34,949 nucleotides of DNA from Chloroflexota bacterium (GCA_003696605.1 RFGV01000446.1:1-34949); one strand, 5' to 3'; shown: positions 1-7,709, counted from the first letter of the stretch. Translations and numbers: made by a program. Notes: a model not told the origin generated them from the sequence alone.

Positions 1-184
1 CAAAAATCCCGGCAAGCGGGATTGAAACGTCGATTCGGTCGACGGGGGTGTGGGCATATTCGTAGCCATTGCGTAGAAATACAAAAATCCCGGCAAGCGG
101 GATTGAAACCGTGAAACAACAAAAATACAATTTTTGTCGTAACGATTGTAGAAATACAAAAATCCCGGCAAGCGGGATGGAAAC
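1..184 (+). CRISPR. CRISPR array, trailer end (three repeats, two spacers)
   Basis: Three copies of a 37-bp direct repeat are visible: 1-28 (cut by the window edge), 73-109 and 148-184. The spacers are 29-72 (44 bp) and 110-147 (38 bp). The repeat contains a 6-bp stem, ATCCCG/CGGGAT, around the loop GCAAG, and ends in ATTGAAAC, the usual 8-nt crRNA 5' handle of many type I and III systems. The last copy has one change (ATTG to ATGG), as is typical of the repeat farthest from the leader. The leader and older context therefore lie to the left, outside the window, and transcription is likely left to right. No cas gene is present here, so the subtype cannot be fixed. The array ends 40 bp from the 3' end of convergent glmS. 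Confidence 0.93.
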
Positions 185-224
185 GTAAGGGTACGGCACC
201 GCCGTGCCCTGCTTTGTATCGTAT

Positions 225-2069
225 TTATTCTACCGTTACACTTTTTGCCAGGTTTCGCGGCTGGTCTACATCACACCCTCGCCGTACGGCAATGTGGTAG
301 GCCAGCAACTGTAAGGGAATAACATTGACGACTGGCGCCAGCAAGGGGGGTGTTTCTGGCACATAAATGACATAATCGGCTTCATGCCGAATGGCTTTAT
401 CTCCCTCGGTGGCCAAGGCAATTACAGTGCCACCACGTGCCCGTGCTTGCTGAATCTGGCTAATCATTTTGTCATACAGATGGTCGCGGGTGGCAATGGC
501 TAATACTGGCATGGATTCGTCAATCAGAGCTATGGGGCCGTGTTTCATTTCGCCAGCCGGATACCCTTCTGCATGAATGTAGCTGATTTCCTTGAGTTTT
601 AGGGCGCCTTCCAGGGCAATGGGGTAGTTGATACCACGCCCCAAATAGAGGAAGTTTTGGGCTTTGTGCAGTTCGTTGGCCAGGGCCTGGTATTCTTCGT
701 CTCGGTCCAGGACTTGTCCAGCCAGGTCGGGAAGTTGACTCAGGTCTTGTACGTATTGGCGGCGCTGGTCTGTGGTTAGGATTCCCCGCAAGGTGCCAAG
801 AGCCAGGGCCAGCAGGTATTGGTCAACGAGGGAGGTGACGAATGCTTTGGTGCTGGCTACGCCGATTTCGGGGCCGGCTTGCATGGCGATGTAGCCGTCG
901 GCGATGCGCATGGATTGGCTGCCGAATGCGTTGACGATTGACCAGAGGGTGGCTCCCTGAGCTTTGGCTTGTTCGCTGGCGGCGAGGGTATCGGCCGTTT
1001 CTCCGGACTGGGTGATGGCTAAAACGGCCGTTTTTTCATCCACAATTGGATCATGATACCGAAACTCAGAAGCATATGCCACTTCTGTGGGTAGCCGTGC
1101 CAATGATTCCAGCATAAACTTGCCCACCAGACCGGCATAATAGCTGGTGCCACAGGCCACAATAAACAGTTTGTTGATTCGTTGTGCCAGTTCGGCCGTC
1201 AGATTCATTTCCGGCAAGAGCACGTCTCCGGTTTCAAAATCTACCCGTCCCCGCAACGTATCCACCAGCGCCCGGGGTTGTTCAAAGATTTCTTTTTGCA
1301 TGAAATGCTTGTACTCCCCCTTGGCCGCACTGACGGGATCCCAGGAGATAGTATGCACAGAGGGGGCAATTGGCTGTCCGGCCAGATCGGTCACTGTAAA
1401 ATCATGCCGGGTAAGACGAGCCATTTGTCGGTTTTCCAAAAAAACCATCTGCCGTGTATATTCCAGAATGGCCGGAATATCGGAAGCAACGAACATCTCT
1501 CCCTCGCCAATGCCCAACGTAATACCGCCAGCATTGCCTAGCCGCGCGCAGTAAAGGGTGTCTGGTTCGTCAATGTTCATGACCACCACAGCGTTGGCTC
1601 CTTTTAGTTGGTTGAGTGTCTGCCGAACGGCCGTTTCCATCGTCATCCCGGCTTCCAGATACCGTTCGATCATTTGCACGATGACTTCTGTATCAGTATC
1701 GGAACTGAATTGCACACCTTCGGCCTGCAATTCCTCTCGCAAAGGCAGAAAATTCTCCACAATCCCATTATGAACCACCACCACACGGCCGTTCATACTC
1801 ATATGGGGGTGTGCATTGCGTGTGCTGGGTTCACCATGTGTTGCCCAACGTGTGTGACCAATGCCAATATGGCCATGAATTGGCTCTCGCCCCAACAAAT
1901 TTTCCAGATTAACCAGCTTGCCCACATCACGCCGGATAGCAATACGGCCGTTTTGTTCCAAAACAGCCACCCCAGCCGAATCATACCCGCGATACTCCAA
2001 CCGTTTCAATCCTTGCATAATCACCAGTTGCGCTGGCCGTGGCCCAATATAACCCACAATACCACACAT
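225..2069 (-). CDS. glmS: Glutamine--fructose-6-phosphate aminotransferase (isomerizing)
   Basis: GlmS converts fructose-6-phosphate and glutamine to glucosamine-6-phosphate, the first step of amino-sugar and peptidoglycan precursor synthesis in the cytoplasm. The 614-residue product starts MCGIVGYIG, so Cys2 becomes the N-terminal nucleophile of the class II amidotransferase domain. HTRWATHG and DTDTEVI motifs follow. Two SIS (sugar isomerase) domains fill the C-terminal half (CGTSYYAG and TQSGETADT), and the protein ends in the hallmark DQPRNLAKSVTVE. I chose the start at 2069 because an AAGGAGG site (2076-2082) lies 6 nt upstream; an in-frame extension to 2165 would bury the catalytic Cys. 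The gene has its own promoter and a ribozyme in its leader, so it is probably repressed by its product. Three palindrome-related sites fall in or near SIS codons. Confidence 0.97.
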   Translation of the reverse strand: MCGIVGYIGPRPAQLVIMQGLKRLEYRGYDSAGVAVLEQNGRIAIRRDVGKLVNLENLLGREPIHGHIGIGHTRWATHGEPSTRNAHPHMSMNGRVVVVHNGIVENFLPLREELQAEGVQFSSDTDTEVIVQMIERYLEAGMTMETAVRQTLNQLKGANAVVVMNIDEPDTLYCARLGNAGGITLGIGEGEMFVASDIPAILEYTRQMVFLENRQMARLTRHDFTVTDLAGQPIAPSVHTISWDPVSAAKGEYKHFMQKEIFEQPRALVDTLRGRVDFETGDVLLPEMNLTAELAQRINKLFIVACGTSYYAGLVGKFMLESLARLPTEVAYASEFRYHDPIVDEKTAVLAITQSGETADTLAASEQAKAQGATLWSIVNAFGSQSMRIADGYIAMQAGPEIGVASTKAFVTSLVDQYLLALALGTLRGILTTDQRRQYVQDLSQLPDLAGQVLDRDEEYQALANELHKAQNFLYLGRGINYPIALEGALKLKEISYIHAEGYPAGEMKHGPIALIDESMPVLAIATRDHLYDKMISQIQQARARGGTVIALATEGDKAIRHEADYVIYVPETPPLLAPVVNVIPLQLLAYHIAVRRGCDVDQPRNLAKSVTVE

Positions 2070-2233
2070 GATAAACCTCCTTGATCCAGTGTGCGACGTC
2101 CGGCAACACCTGCCAGAGACAGCCTTGTAAAAGATATATGCGTGGCGTACCCGATTTTGAGACAAAAGAGGGGACGCCCCTTGTGATGGAAACGAATCAC
2201 CGGCGACGGCAAACTATTCCGGCAATTCGGCCA
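2070..2233 (-). promoter_or_regulatory. glmS leader between ribozyme and start codon
   Basis: About 164 nt separate the 3' edge of the ribozyme from the glmS ATG. The stretch holds the Shine-Dalgarno AAGGAGG (2076-2082) and a small hairpin, AGGGG-CGT-CCCCT (2181-2169), followed on the minus strand by CTTTTG. That hairpin looks like a weak terminator or a transcript-end stabiliser. I see no convincing coding sequence in it. The length is larger than needed for translation and its role is unknown. Confidence 0.5.
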
Positions 2234-2428
2234 CTGTGACACCCTTTGTCGGTGGGTTACCCGCACCGGTTTGTGGCATCACTTTGCTGAAGGGGCACAG
2301 ACACAGGGCGTGGCCACCCTGGGAGGCATCCGCTGATCTCTCGATTTTCGGCTGCTTGGCCTTAGCTCCGCCTCGCGACGGAGAACCTCCACCTCGTCAA
2401 CCCCGGCAAACACCGGGGCCCATGCGCT
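2234..2428 (-). ncRNA. glmS ribozyme (glucosamine-6-phosphate-activated self-cleaving RNA)
   Basis: Read on the minus strand, the RNA has the glmS ribozyme landmarks in order. A candidate cleavage site A/GCGC lies between 2428 and 2427. P1 is CCCCGG/CCGGGG (2418-2413 with 2406-2401), followed at once by TTGACGAGG and TGGAGGTT (2400-2384). A variable extended arm covers 2383-2334. The second conserved block GCGGATGCCTCCC is at 2333-2321, its CCTCC able to pair with GGAGG. A P3-like hairpin CAGGG/CCCTG follows (2321-2306). P4 is CTGTG-CCCCTT (2300-2290) with AAGGG...CACAG (2246-2234). P4.1 is a hairpin with a GUAA tetraloop flanked by CAAACC and ACAAAG, as in Bacillus ribozymes. Position directly upstream of glmS agrees. 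Known members bind glucosamine-6-phosphate, cleave the mRNA and lower glmS expression. The loop of the extended arm and the 3-bp GCGC/GCG pairing are less typical. Confidence 0.9.
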
Positions 2429-2459
2429 ATCTGGCCCTATTTGATTGTCAACGGGCAAC

Positions 2460-2488
2460 ATGGTAACTGCTGGTTACATTTTTGTCAA
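2460..2488 (-). promoter_or_regulatory. glmS promoter
   Basis: On the minus strand a perfect -35 TTGACA (2488-2483) is followed after 17 bp by TACCAT (2465-2460). The predicted start near 2453 leaves about 25 nt before the ribozyme cleavage site, as expected for glmS ribozymes. Confidence 0.7.
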
Positions 2489-2492
2489 CCAT

Positions 2493-2520
2493 TTGACAGT
2501 TTCAGACCAATTTATATAAT
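2493..2520 (+). promoter_or_regulatory. marR-RND operon promoter
   Basis: TTGACA (2493-2498) and TATAAT (2515-2520) are both perfect consensus, with 16 bp between them. The predicted start is near 2527. The -35 box is only 4 bp from the divergent glmS -35 box; together they form TGTCAA-CCAT-TTGACA. Confidence 0.8.
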
Positions 2521-2532
2521 TAGCTGGCCTAA

Positions 2533-2551
2533 TAGTTAGCCCTGCTAACTA
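2533..2551. promoter_or_regulatory. Candidate MarR operator
   Basis: A perfect inverted repeat TAGTTAG-CCCTG-CTAACTA lies just downstream of the predicted marR transcription start and 24 bp before the marR start codon. MarR-family dimers commonly bind such palindromes beside their own promoter, so autorepression relieved by a pump substrate is the likely logic. Confidence 0.6.
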
Positions 2552-2575
2552 CTGATTGACAATGGAGCAAACGAT

Positions 2576-3031
2576 ATGCAGGACAAAAAACAAATTGCCC
2601 AACAATTATTAGAAGTTGTTCCTTTAGTGATGCGTGTGGTGGCGGCCGAGTTGCGCCGGGTTATGCCGGAATTGCAACCACCGCATGTAGCTGCTTTGTA
2701 CATCTTGTCAAGACAACCATGTAATCTCAGCCAGCTGGCTGAATTGCATGTTGTCAGTTTGCCTACAATGTCTAACACGGTCAGCAAACTGACCAAAATG
2801 GGACTGGTACAACGCACGCGCGCATTACATGATCGGCGTATGGTTTTGTTAAGCCTGACGACTGAAGGGGAGGCCTTGCTGCAACAAATAGGAGAGCTGG
2901 TTGTCCACCATATCAGTCAGTTGCTAGACCCTCTTTCTGGAGAAGAGCTGGTTGCCTTGCACAATGGATTGAATGTTTTACAAAGCATATTTTTCCCAAT
3001 CATAAATATTTCAGGAGAACGAAAGGAGTAA
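2576..3031 (+). CDS. MarR-family transcriptional regulator
   Basis: This is a 151-residue winged-helix regulator of usual MarR length. The core runs from PPHVAALYILSRQP through the recognition helix region NLSQLAELHVVSLPTMSNTVSKLTKMGLV to the wing RTRALHDRRMVLLSLTTEGEAL, where the Asp-Arg-Arg of the wing tip is conserved. Terminal helices would form the dimer interface. The start ATG follows GGAG at a sensible distance. It ends 5 bp before the RND gene, so the two are almost certainly cotranscribed, and a palindromic operator lies at its promoter. The likely role is repression of its own efflux operon. The inducer cannot be read from sequence. Confidence 0.9.
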   Translation: MQDKKQIAQQLLEVVPLVMRVVAAELRRVMPELQPPHVAALYILSRQPCNLSQLAELHVVSLPTMSNTVSKLTKMGLVQRTRALHDRRMVLLSLTTEGEALLQQIGELVVHHISQLLDPLSGEELVALHNGLNVLQSIFFPIINISGERKE

Positions 3032-3036
3032 CAAAG

Positions 3037-6000
3037 ATGCTTTCATCGTTGTTTGACCGAATTACAAGACTATCACTTCGCTATCGCTGGGTAACGTTGG
3101 CGATAGCAGCAATTGTATTAGTGGTGGGTGCCTGGTCTATGACGCATTTGAATCTGGAGCTATTGCCTCGTATTGAATTTCCACAAACGGTGGTTGTGGC
3201 TCAATGGTCAGGTGCTGAAACGGCCGAAGAGTTTGCCCAGGCAGTCACAATTCCACTGGAAGAGAAATTGCAAGCCATTGATGGGGTGGTAAATGTCGAA
3301 TCTACCACGAATAGTGGGTTTGCGTTTATTATCGTTCGCAATGATTTTGGCCTGGACCAGGATGCGATGGTGGCTGCTATTGAAGCAGCAGTGGCCGAAA
3401 CAGATTTGCCGGACGATATGGAGACGCCTCAGATTGTTAATTTTAGTCTTTCGGATTTGCCCGTCGTTGTGGCCAGCGTATCTTCGGCTGAACTGAGTTT
3501 GCCAGAATTGAAGGCATTGGTGCAAGAGGAGTTACAGCCGCAGTTGGCAGAACTGGAGGAGGTGAGTCAGGTTACGGTTAGTGGTGGCCAGGAATTGCCG
3601 GAAGAAGTGGTTGCGGAAGGTGGGGATAATGAGGTGGCGGAAACGGAAACGGCCGTTTCTGAGCCAACCCCCGAACCTACGCCAGAACCAACTGCTACCG
3701 CCGAACCTGGCCGCTTGCCTGACATCCTGGTGCAACAGGCACAAGATGCAGGCCTGGAAATCGAAAACGTCCAGGACATTACAGTAGAGTTACTGCAAGA
3801 GCTGGCTCAGAGCGGCGATCCGGAAGTTGCCGCCCAAAAAGTCATGGCACTTTTGCGGCTTATCCCCCCAGACTTGCTTCCTTTTGCCCAGCCAGAGACT
3901 TTGGCATTTTTACCATCTGAATATATCAGCTTACTTGATCCCACACTTGTTGCAGAGCTAAACACACTTGCTGCTGATTATGGAGGGGTGGGGCAATATA
4001 CCATTGTCGAAGCCATTACCGTTCTGCGTGGTGAAGATGCTGCGGGCGAGGAAGTGGCTGAAGAATCCCCGACACCCGAAGAAGCAACTGTTGAGCTTCC
4101 GGTGATGGAACCGGTGGAATTGCCCGAAAGCTGGGTAGCTGGTAGTGCCGCCATGGGATTAGAGCTGACAACAACGGCCGATCTGACACCGGAAATTATG
4201 CAAGGTGTTGTGCAATTTGCGCCCCAATTGTTGGCAGAATTGACCCCGGAAATGTGGCGGGCGATTGTTCCAGAAGCTGTCGCGGTCGCGTTGCCGGCGG
4301 TGGCAGATATGCTGGAGCCAGAACTGTTGGCCCAATTGCAAGCCATTCAACTGGCGGCTTCCGGCACTGCCCCAGAGCCAGTTCCGTTGCCTTCTTCCTG
4401 GATTGCAGCAGCCAGCTATGCGGGGCTGACAATAGAAACAACGGTCGATATTTCTGCCGACGCCATGACGTTGATTGCCGGCAGCACACCAGAATTGCTG
4501 GATGCCCTGACGCCAGAAATCTTGCTGGCCTTTACACCAGATGTGCAGGCTGCTTTGCCGCCAGAGTACGTGGCCACCCTGGATGATGGTTTGCAGCAGA
4601 CTTTGACCGCAATTCAGGTGGCTAACGCCCGGTTTGTGGCACAGGCTGAGACTGGTGCAGGTGGTGAGGAAACGGCCGAAACACCGGCCGCCGATCCTGC
4701 CCGCTTGCCCGATTTATTGGTACAAGGCGCCAAAGCCGCTGGTTTGGACATTGAATTTGCCTCCGACATCACCCCCGAACTTGTCCAACTCTTGAGCGGA
4801 TTTGGTCCACAAGGCATTCAGTTCTTGAGTATGCTGACGCCTGACAATTTGCGCGCTTTGCCGCCAGAAAGCATTGCCTGGTTACCAGCTGAATTTCTGG
4901 ACACACTCGACGCAGAATTGCGGGCAGAATTGGATGGACTGGCAGCTGAATTTGGTGGCGCTGGCCAACTGGCCTTGCAAGCGGCCGCCGCAGAAGAGAC
5001 CGAAGCAGAGGCAGATACATCACCAGCCCTGAGTGGTATCTGGCTGGAACCAGGTCCAAATGGTGAACCCCCCTTGTTCCAAACGGCCGATGATCTGCTG
5101 AATAATCCGTTTGGAGTAGGAGCTGCTGATTTGCTGAACCGGTTGCCATCTTCCCCGAATGTTGCAGATCCGGTGCCGTGGTTTGCTGCCTTGTCGCCCG
5201 AAGTATTGCAGTATTTGGCCGAGAATGAAGAAGGGTTTGTGGCGAATTTGTCGCCAGTTGTGTTGGAAATGCTCTCACCGGAGGCTTTGACTTTCTTGCT
5301 GGATACGTATCCTGATGCGTTTGCGCCAGAAGAGGTGGAACGTTTGCGGGGCATTGCCGCCGGTGAAATTGAGGTGTTTGTCCCTGAGGCTTCTATTACG
5401 CGTACGGATGGCAACCCCAGTGTGATTGTTAATGTGTTTAAGGATGGGGATGCCAATACGGTCGAGGTCGCGCATCGGGTGTTTGACGCGCTGGAGGCGT
5501 TCAAGGAAGAACATCCGGAGATTGAAACCAATCTGGTGTTTGAGCAAGCGACCTTTATTGAGGATTCTATTGAAGGTGTGTCGCGTGAAGGGGCACTGGG
5601 TGCGGTCTTTGCGGTGATTGTGGTGTTGTTGTTCCTGAGTGGTCATGTGGGTGGTAAATATCGGTTGAGCTGGCGGGCAACGCTGGTAACGGCCGTTTCT
5701 ATTCCGCTCTCTGTCTTTACTGCCTTCTTGCTCATGCGTTGGCTTCCGCCCACATTAGGCGTCTGGCTGCACAGCGTGTCCGAATCCAGTAACAACGGCA
5801 TCCTCACCTTCATCACGCGTCTCTTCCCCACCAACGTTACTCTGAACATCATGACATTGAGTGGGATGACGGTGGCTATCGGGCGTGTGGTGGATGACTC
5901 GATTGTGGTGTTGGAGAACGCTTATCGGTATATTCAGCAGGGGGATGATCCCAAACATGCCATTATTGAAGGCACACGAGAAGTCGCCATCGCTATCTTC

Positions 6001-7515
6001 TCGGCCACGGCGACGACTGTAGCGGTCTTCTTACCCTTGGGGCTAATTGGGGGAATCATCGGTTCCTTCTTCCTGCCCTTTGGTCTGACTGTCACTTATG
6101 CCCTGGCTGCCAGCTTTGTGGTGTCTATTACGGTTGTGCCTGCCCTCATGTACCTGTTTGTACGGCGTGAGCATTTGCCGGAAGAGCGGGAAACAACAAT
6201 GCAGCGATGGTACACACCGATTTTAGAGGGGGCATTGCGCCATCGTGCTTTGACGTTGGTGATTGCGTTAGCAATTTTCCTGGGTAGTCTGTTCTTGCTA
6301 GGACAATTGCCGCGCAGCTTTATTCCGGCTTTGGGTGAGCCGACAGTGAATGTAACGGTGAATTTGCCACAGGATACATTGATGGCGGAAACAGATGCAC
6401 TGGTGCGGGAGTTGGAAACGGCCGTTTCCCAAATGCCCGGCGTTGAGACCATTCAGGTAGAAGTCGGCAGTGCTGGTGGTTTCGAAGCCTTCTTTGGTGG
6501 TGGGGGCATCAACCAAAACCAGGCCAACATAACCATTACTGTAGACGATCAGGACGGTATAGAAGAACTGACCCGTCAGGTACGGCAAGAGGCCGAGCGT
6601 ATATTTGGCCCGGACCATGTGCGTGTCTCTGCTGCGGCGCAAAGTGGCTTCAGCGGCTTCAGCCTCATCGTAACAGGCGACTCACTCGAAACCTTGCAGG
6701 AAATTGCGCCAGACGTCAAAGCGGCCATTGCTGCCGTTGATGTGGATGAAGATGGTGTGCCCGATATTGCCAATGTAACCAGCAACCTTGACACAGCCAC
6801 AACGACTGGTGACGGCGTTATCATCCGCATTGATGGTCGGCCAGCTATCAGTTTTAACGGTGAGCTGGAAACAGAAAACACACTTGGTGTAACCAACGCA
6901 GCCAAAGAAGCTGTCCAAAACCTGCCCTTGCCTGCTGGCGTAGAAGTAACCGAAGGGTTCGACTCACAGCAACAGGTGGAAGGCTTCCGGAGCATGGTCA
7001 CGGCCATTGGGTATTCCATTCTCATTGTTTACCTCATTATGGCCCTGACATTCCGCAGCCTGATCCACCCCTTTACTATTCTGTTCAGCTTGCCCTTTGC
7101 ATTGGTCGGTGCTTCTATTGCCTTGTACATTACGAACAGTGTATTGGGTATTTCGGCAATGGTTGGCTTCATGATGTTGGTTGGCATTGTGGTAACCAAC
7201 GGTATTGTGTTGATGGAGCTGGTGCAGCAATTGCGGAAACGAGGCCGTAATGCGTATGATGCCCTGGTTCAAGGTGGTCGCACCCGTTTGCGTCCGATCT
7301 GGATGACGGCTCTGGCTGCGATTTTGGCGCTCATTCCTCTTGCAGTTAGTGGCGAAGCTGGTGCGATTATTGCATCGGAATTAGCCCGTGCTGTAATGGG
7401 TGGGTTGTTGGTAAGTACAGCTTTAACATTGATTGTTGTGCCTGTCGTTTACAGCCTGATTGATGATTTTGGGCAATGGTTGAGCAAGCGGCTTTCCAGA
7501 AATCGGGTGAAATAG
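3037..7515 (+). CDS. RND-family efflux transporter with a giant repeat insertion at the docking-domain position
   Basis: The 1492-residue inner-membrane transporter of the HAE1/SwrC type is about 450 residues longer than usual. TM1 (about 19-36) is followed by porter subdomains with typical sequence up to VTVSGGQ (residue 185). Residues 186-778 are a Glu/Pro/Leu-rich insertion; normal porter sequence resumes at VFVPEASITRTDGNPSV. TM2 begins near 853. The TM4 proton-relay pair is present as RVVDDSIVV (Asp953, Asp954). In TM10 the Lys of AcrB (Lys940) is Thr in GIVVTNGIV, as in Gram-positive SwrC-like pumps. The second half has its own porter domains and TM8-12. The start follows AAGGAG. No membrane-fusion or outer-membrane gene is adjacent. 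Proton-driven export is inferred; the substrate is unknown. Confidence 0.93.
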   Translation: MLSSLFDRITRLSLRYRWVTLAIAAIVLVVGAWSMTHLNLELLPRIEFPQTVVVAQWSGAETAEEFAQAVTIPLEEKLQAIDGVVNVESTTNSGFAFIIVRNDFGLDQDAMVAAIEAAVAETDLPDDMETPQIVNFSLSDLPVVVASVSSAELSLPELKALVQEELQPQLAELEEVSQVTVSGGQELPEEVVAEGGDNEVAETETAVSEPTPEPTPEPTATAEPGRLPDILVQQAQDAGLEIENVQDITVELLQELAQSGDPEVAAQKVMALLRLIPPDLLPFAQPETLAFLPSEYISLLDPTLVAELNTLAADYGGVGQYTIVEAITVLRGEDAAGEEVAEESPTPEEATVELPVMEPVELPESWVAGSAAMGLELTTTADLTPEIMQGVVQFAPQLLAELTPEMWRAIVPEAVAVALPAVADMLEPELLAQLQAIQLAASGTAPEPVPLPSSWIAAASYAGLTIETTVDISADAMTLIAGSTPELLDALTPEILLAFTPDVQAALPPEYVATLDDGLQQTLTAIQVANARFVAQAETGAGGEETAETPAADPARLPDLLVQGAKAAGLDIEFASDITPELVQLLSGFGPQGIQFLSMLTPDNLRALPPESIAWLPAEFLDTLDAELRAELDGLAAEFGGAGQLALQAAAAEETEAEADTSPALSGIWLEPGPNGEPPLFQTADDLLNNPFGVGAADLLNRLPSSPNVADPVPWFAALSPEVLQYLAENEEGFVANLSPVVLEMLSPEALTFLLDTYPDAFAPEEVERLRGIAAGEIEVFVPEASITRTDGNPSVIVNVFKDGDANTVEVAHRVFDALEAFKEEHPEIETNLVFEQATFIEDSIEGVSREGALGAVFAVIVVLLFLSGHVGGKYRLSWRATLVTAVSIPLSVFTAFLLMRWLPPTLGVWLHSVSESSNNGILTFITRLFPTNVTLNIMTLSGMTVAIGRVVDDSIVVLENAYRYIQQGDDPKHAIIEGTREVAIAIFSATATTVAVFLPLGLIGGIIGSFFLPFGLTVTYALAASFVVSITVVPALMYLFVRREHLPEERETTMQRWYTPILEGALRHRALTLVIALAIFLGSLFLLGQLPRSFIPALGEPTVNVTVNLPQDTLMAETDALVRELETAVSQMPGVETIQVEVGSAGGFEAFFGGGGINQNQANITITVDDQDGIEELTRQVRQEAERIFGPDHVRVSAAAQSGFSGFSLIVTGDSLETLQEIAPDVKAAIAAVDVDEDGVPDIANVTSNLDTATTTGDGVIIRIDGRPAISFNGELETENTLGVTNAAKEAVQNLPLPAGVEVTEGFDSQQQVEGFRSMVTAIGYSILIVYLIMALTFRSLIHPFTILFSLPFALVGASIALYITNSVLGISAMVGFMMLVGIVVTNGIVLMELVQQLRKRGRNAYDALVQGGRTRLRPIWMTALAAILALIPLAVSGEAGAIIASELARAVMGGLLVSTALTLIVVPVVYSLIDDFGQWLSKRLSRNRVK
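3592..5370 (+). repeat. Internal protein repeats inserted in the RND transporter
   Basis: This segment encodes residues 186-778. Four clear units of about 85-100 residues start near residues 226 (LPDILVQQAQDAGLEIE), 361 (LPESWVAGSAAMGLELT), 451 (LPSSWIAAASYAGLTIE) and 557 (LPDLLVQGAKAAGLDIE). Each continues with a D(I/L)TPE-like block, then LTPE..., LPPE... and LD..L steps, and units 1 and 4 end in GG-GQ. A fifth, worn unit covers about 664-775. Units 1 and 4 resemble each other most, as do 2 and 3, suggesting stepwise duplication. Linkers are acidic and Pro/Thr-rich (for example residues 205-224). The segment sits outside the membrane. Confidence 0.85.
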
Positions 7516-7541
7516 AGATGGGCAGATAGTCCGATATATGC

Positions 7542-7571
7542 AGGCGCGGGATTTCGATTCCGCGCCTTTTT
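7542..7571 (+). terminator. Rho-independent terminator of the marR-RND operon
   Basis: A perfect 8-bp stem AGGCGCGG/CCGCGCCT (7542-7549 with 7560-7567) with a 10-nt loop runs into a stretch of five T. It lies 27 bp after the RND stop codon. Confidence 0.85.
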
Positions 7572-7674
7572 AATTGATCTGGTAGTAAGTATGAAAGATC
7601 GCCAGTCAATCTCACGCGCTAATCAATTTATACCTCAATTTTAGTTAATTGTTGCATTATCTTTTGGCACTTGA

Positions 7675-7709
7675 AAGACCCCACCCATTTCCAGAAATGG
7701 TGGGGTCTT
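7675..7709. terminator. Strong hairpin in the RND-SLC13 intergenic region
   Basis: A long stem AAGACCCCACC...GGTGGGGTCTT, extended by ATTTC/GAAAT with one unpaired base, encloses only two or three loop bases. No clean T-run follows on either strand (TTGGTATATTT on plus, TCTTTC on minus). It may be a back-up terminator or insulator. Otherwise the 360-bp gap between the RND gene and the SLC13 gene holds no gene that I can support. Confidence 0.5.

Noticed and set aside
2070-2165. N-terminal extension of GlmS to 2165
   Set aside because: It would hide the catalytic Cys2, lies upstream of a perfect Shine-Dalgarno, and GlmS must begin MCGIVG.
2236-2466. Open frame of 76 residues on the plus strand between glmS and marR
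   Set aside because: It lies opposite the ribozyme, has no ribosome site and no recognisable composition; the RNA structure explains the sequence.
4818-5531. Open frame of 237 residues antisense to the RND repeat region
   Set aside because: Ser/Ala-rich shadow created by the biased codons of the repeats; no start signals.
7675-7709. Hairpin as a riboswitch for the SLC13 operon
   Set aside because: It is a simple long stem with a tiny loop, lies upstream of the only candidate promoter, and shows no junction or conserved ligand motif.
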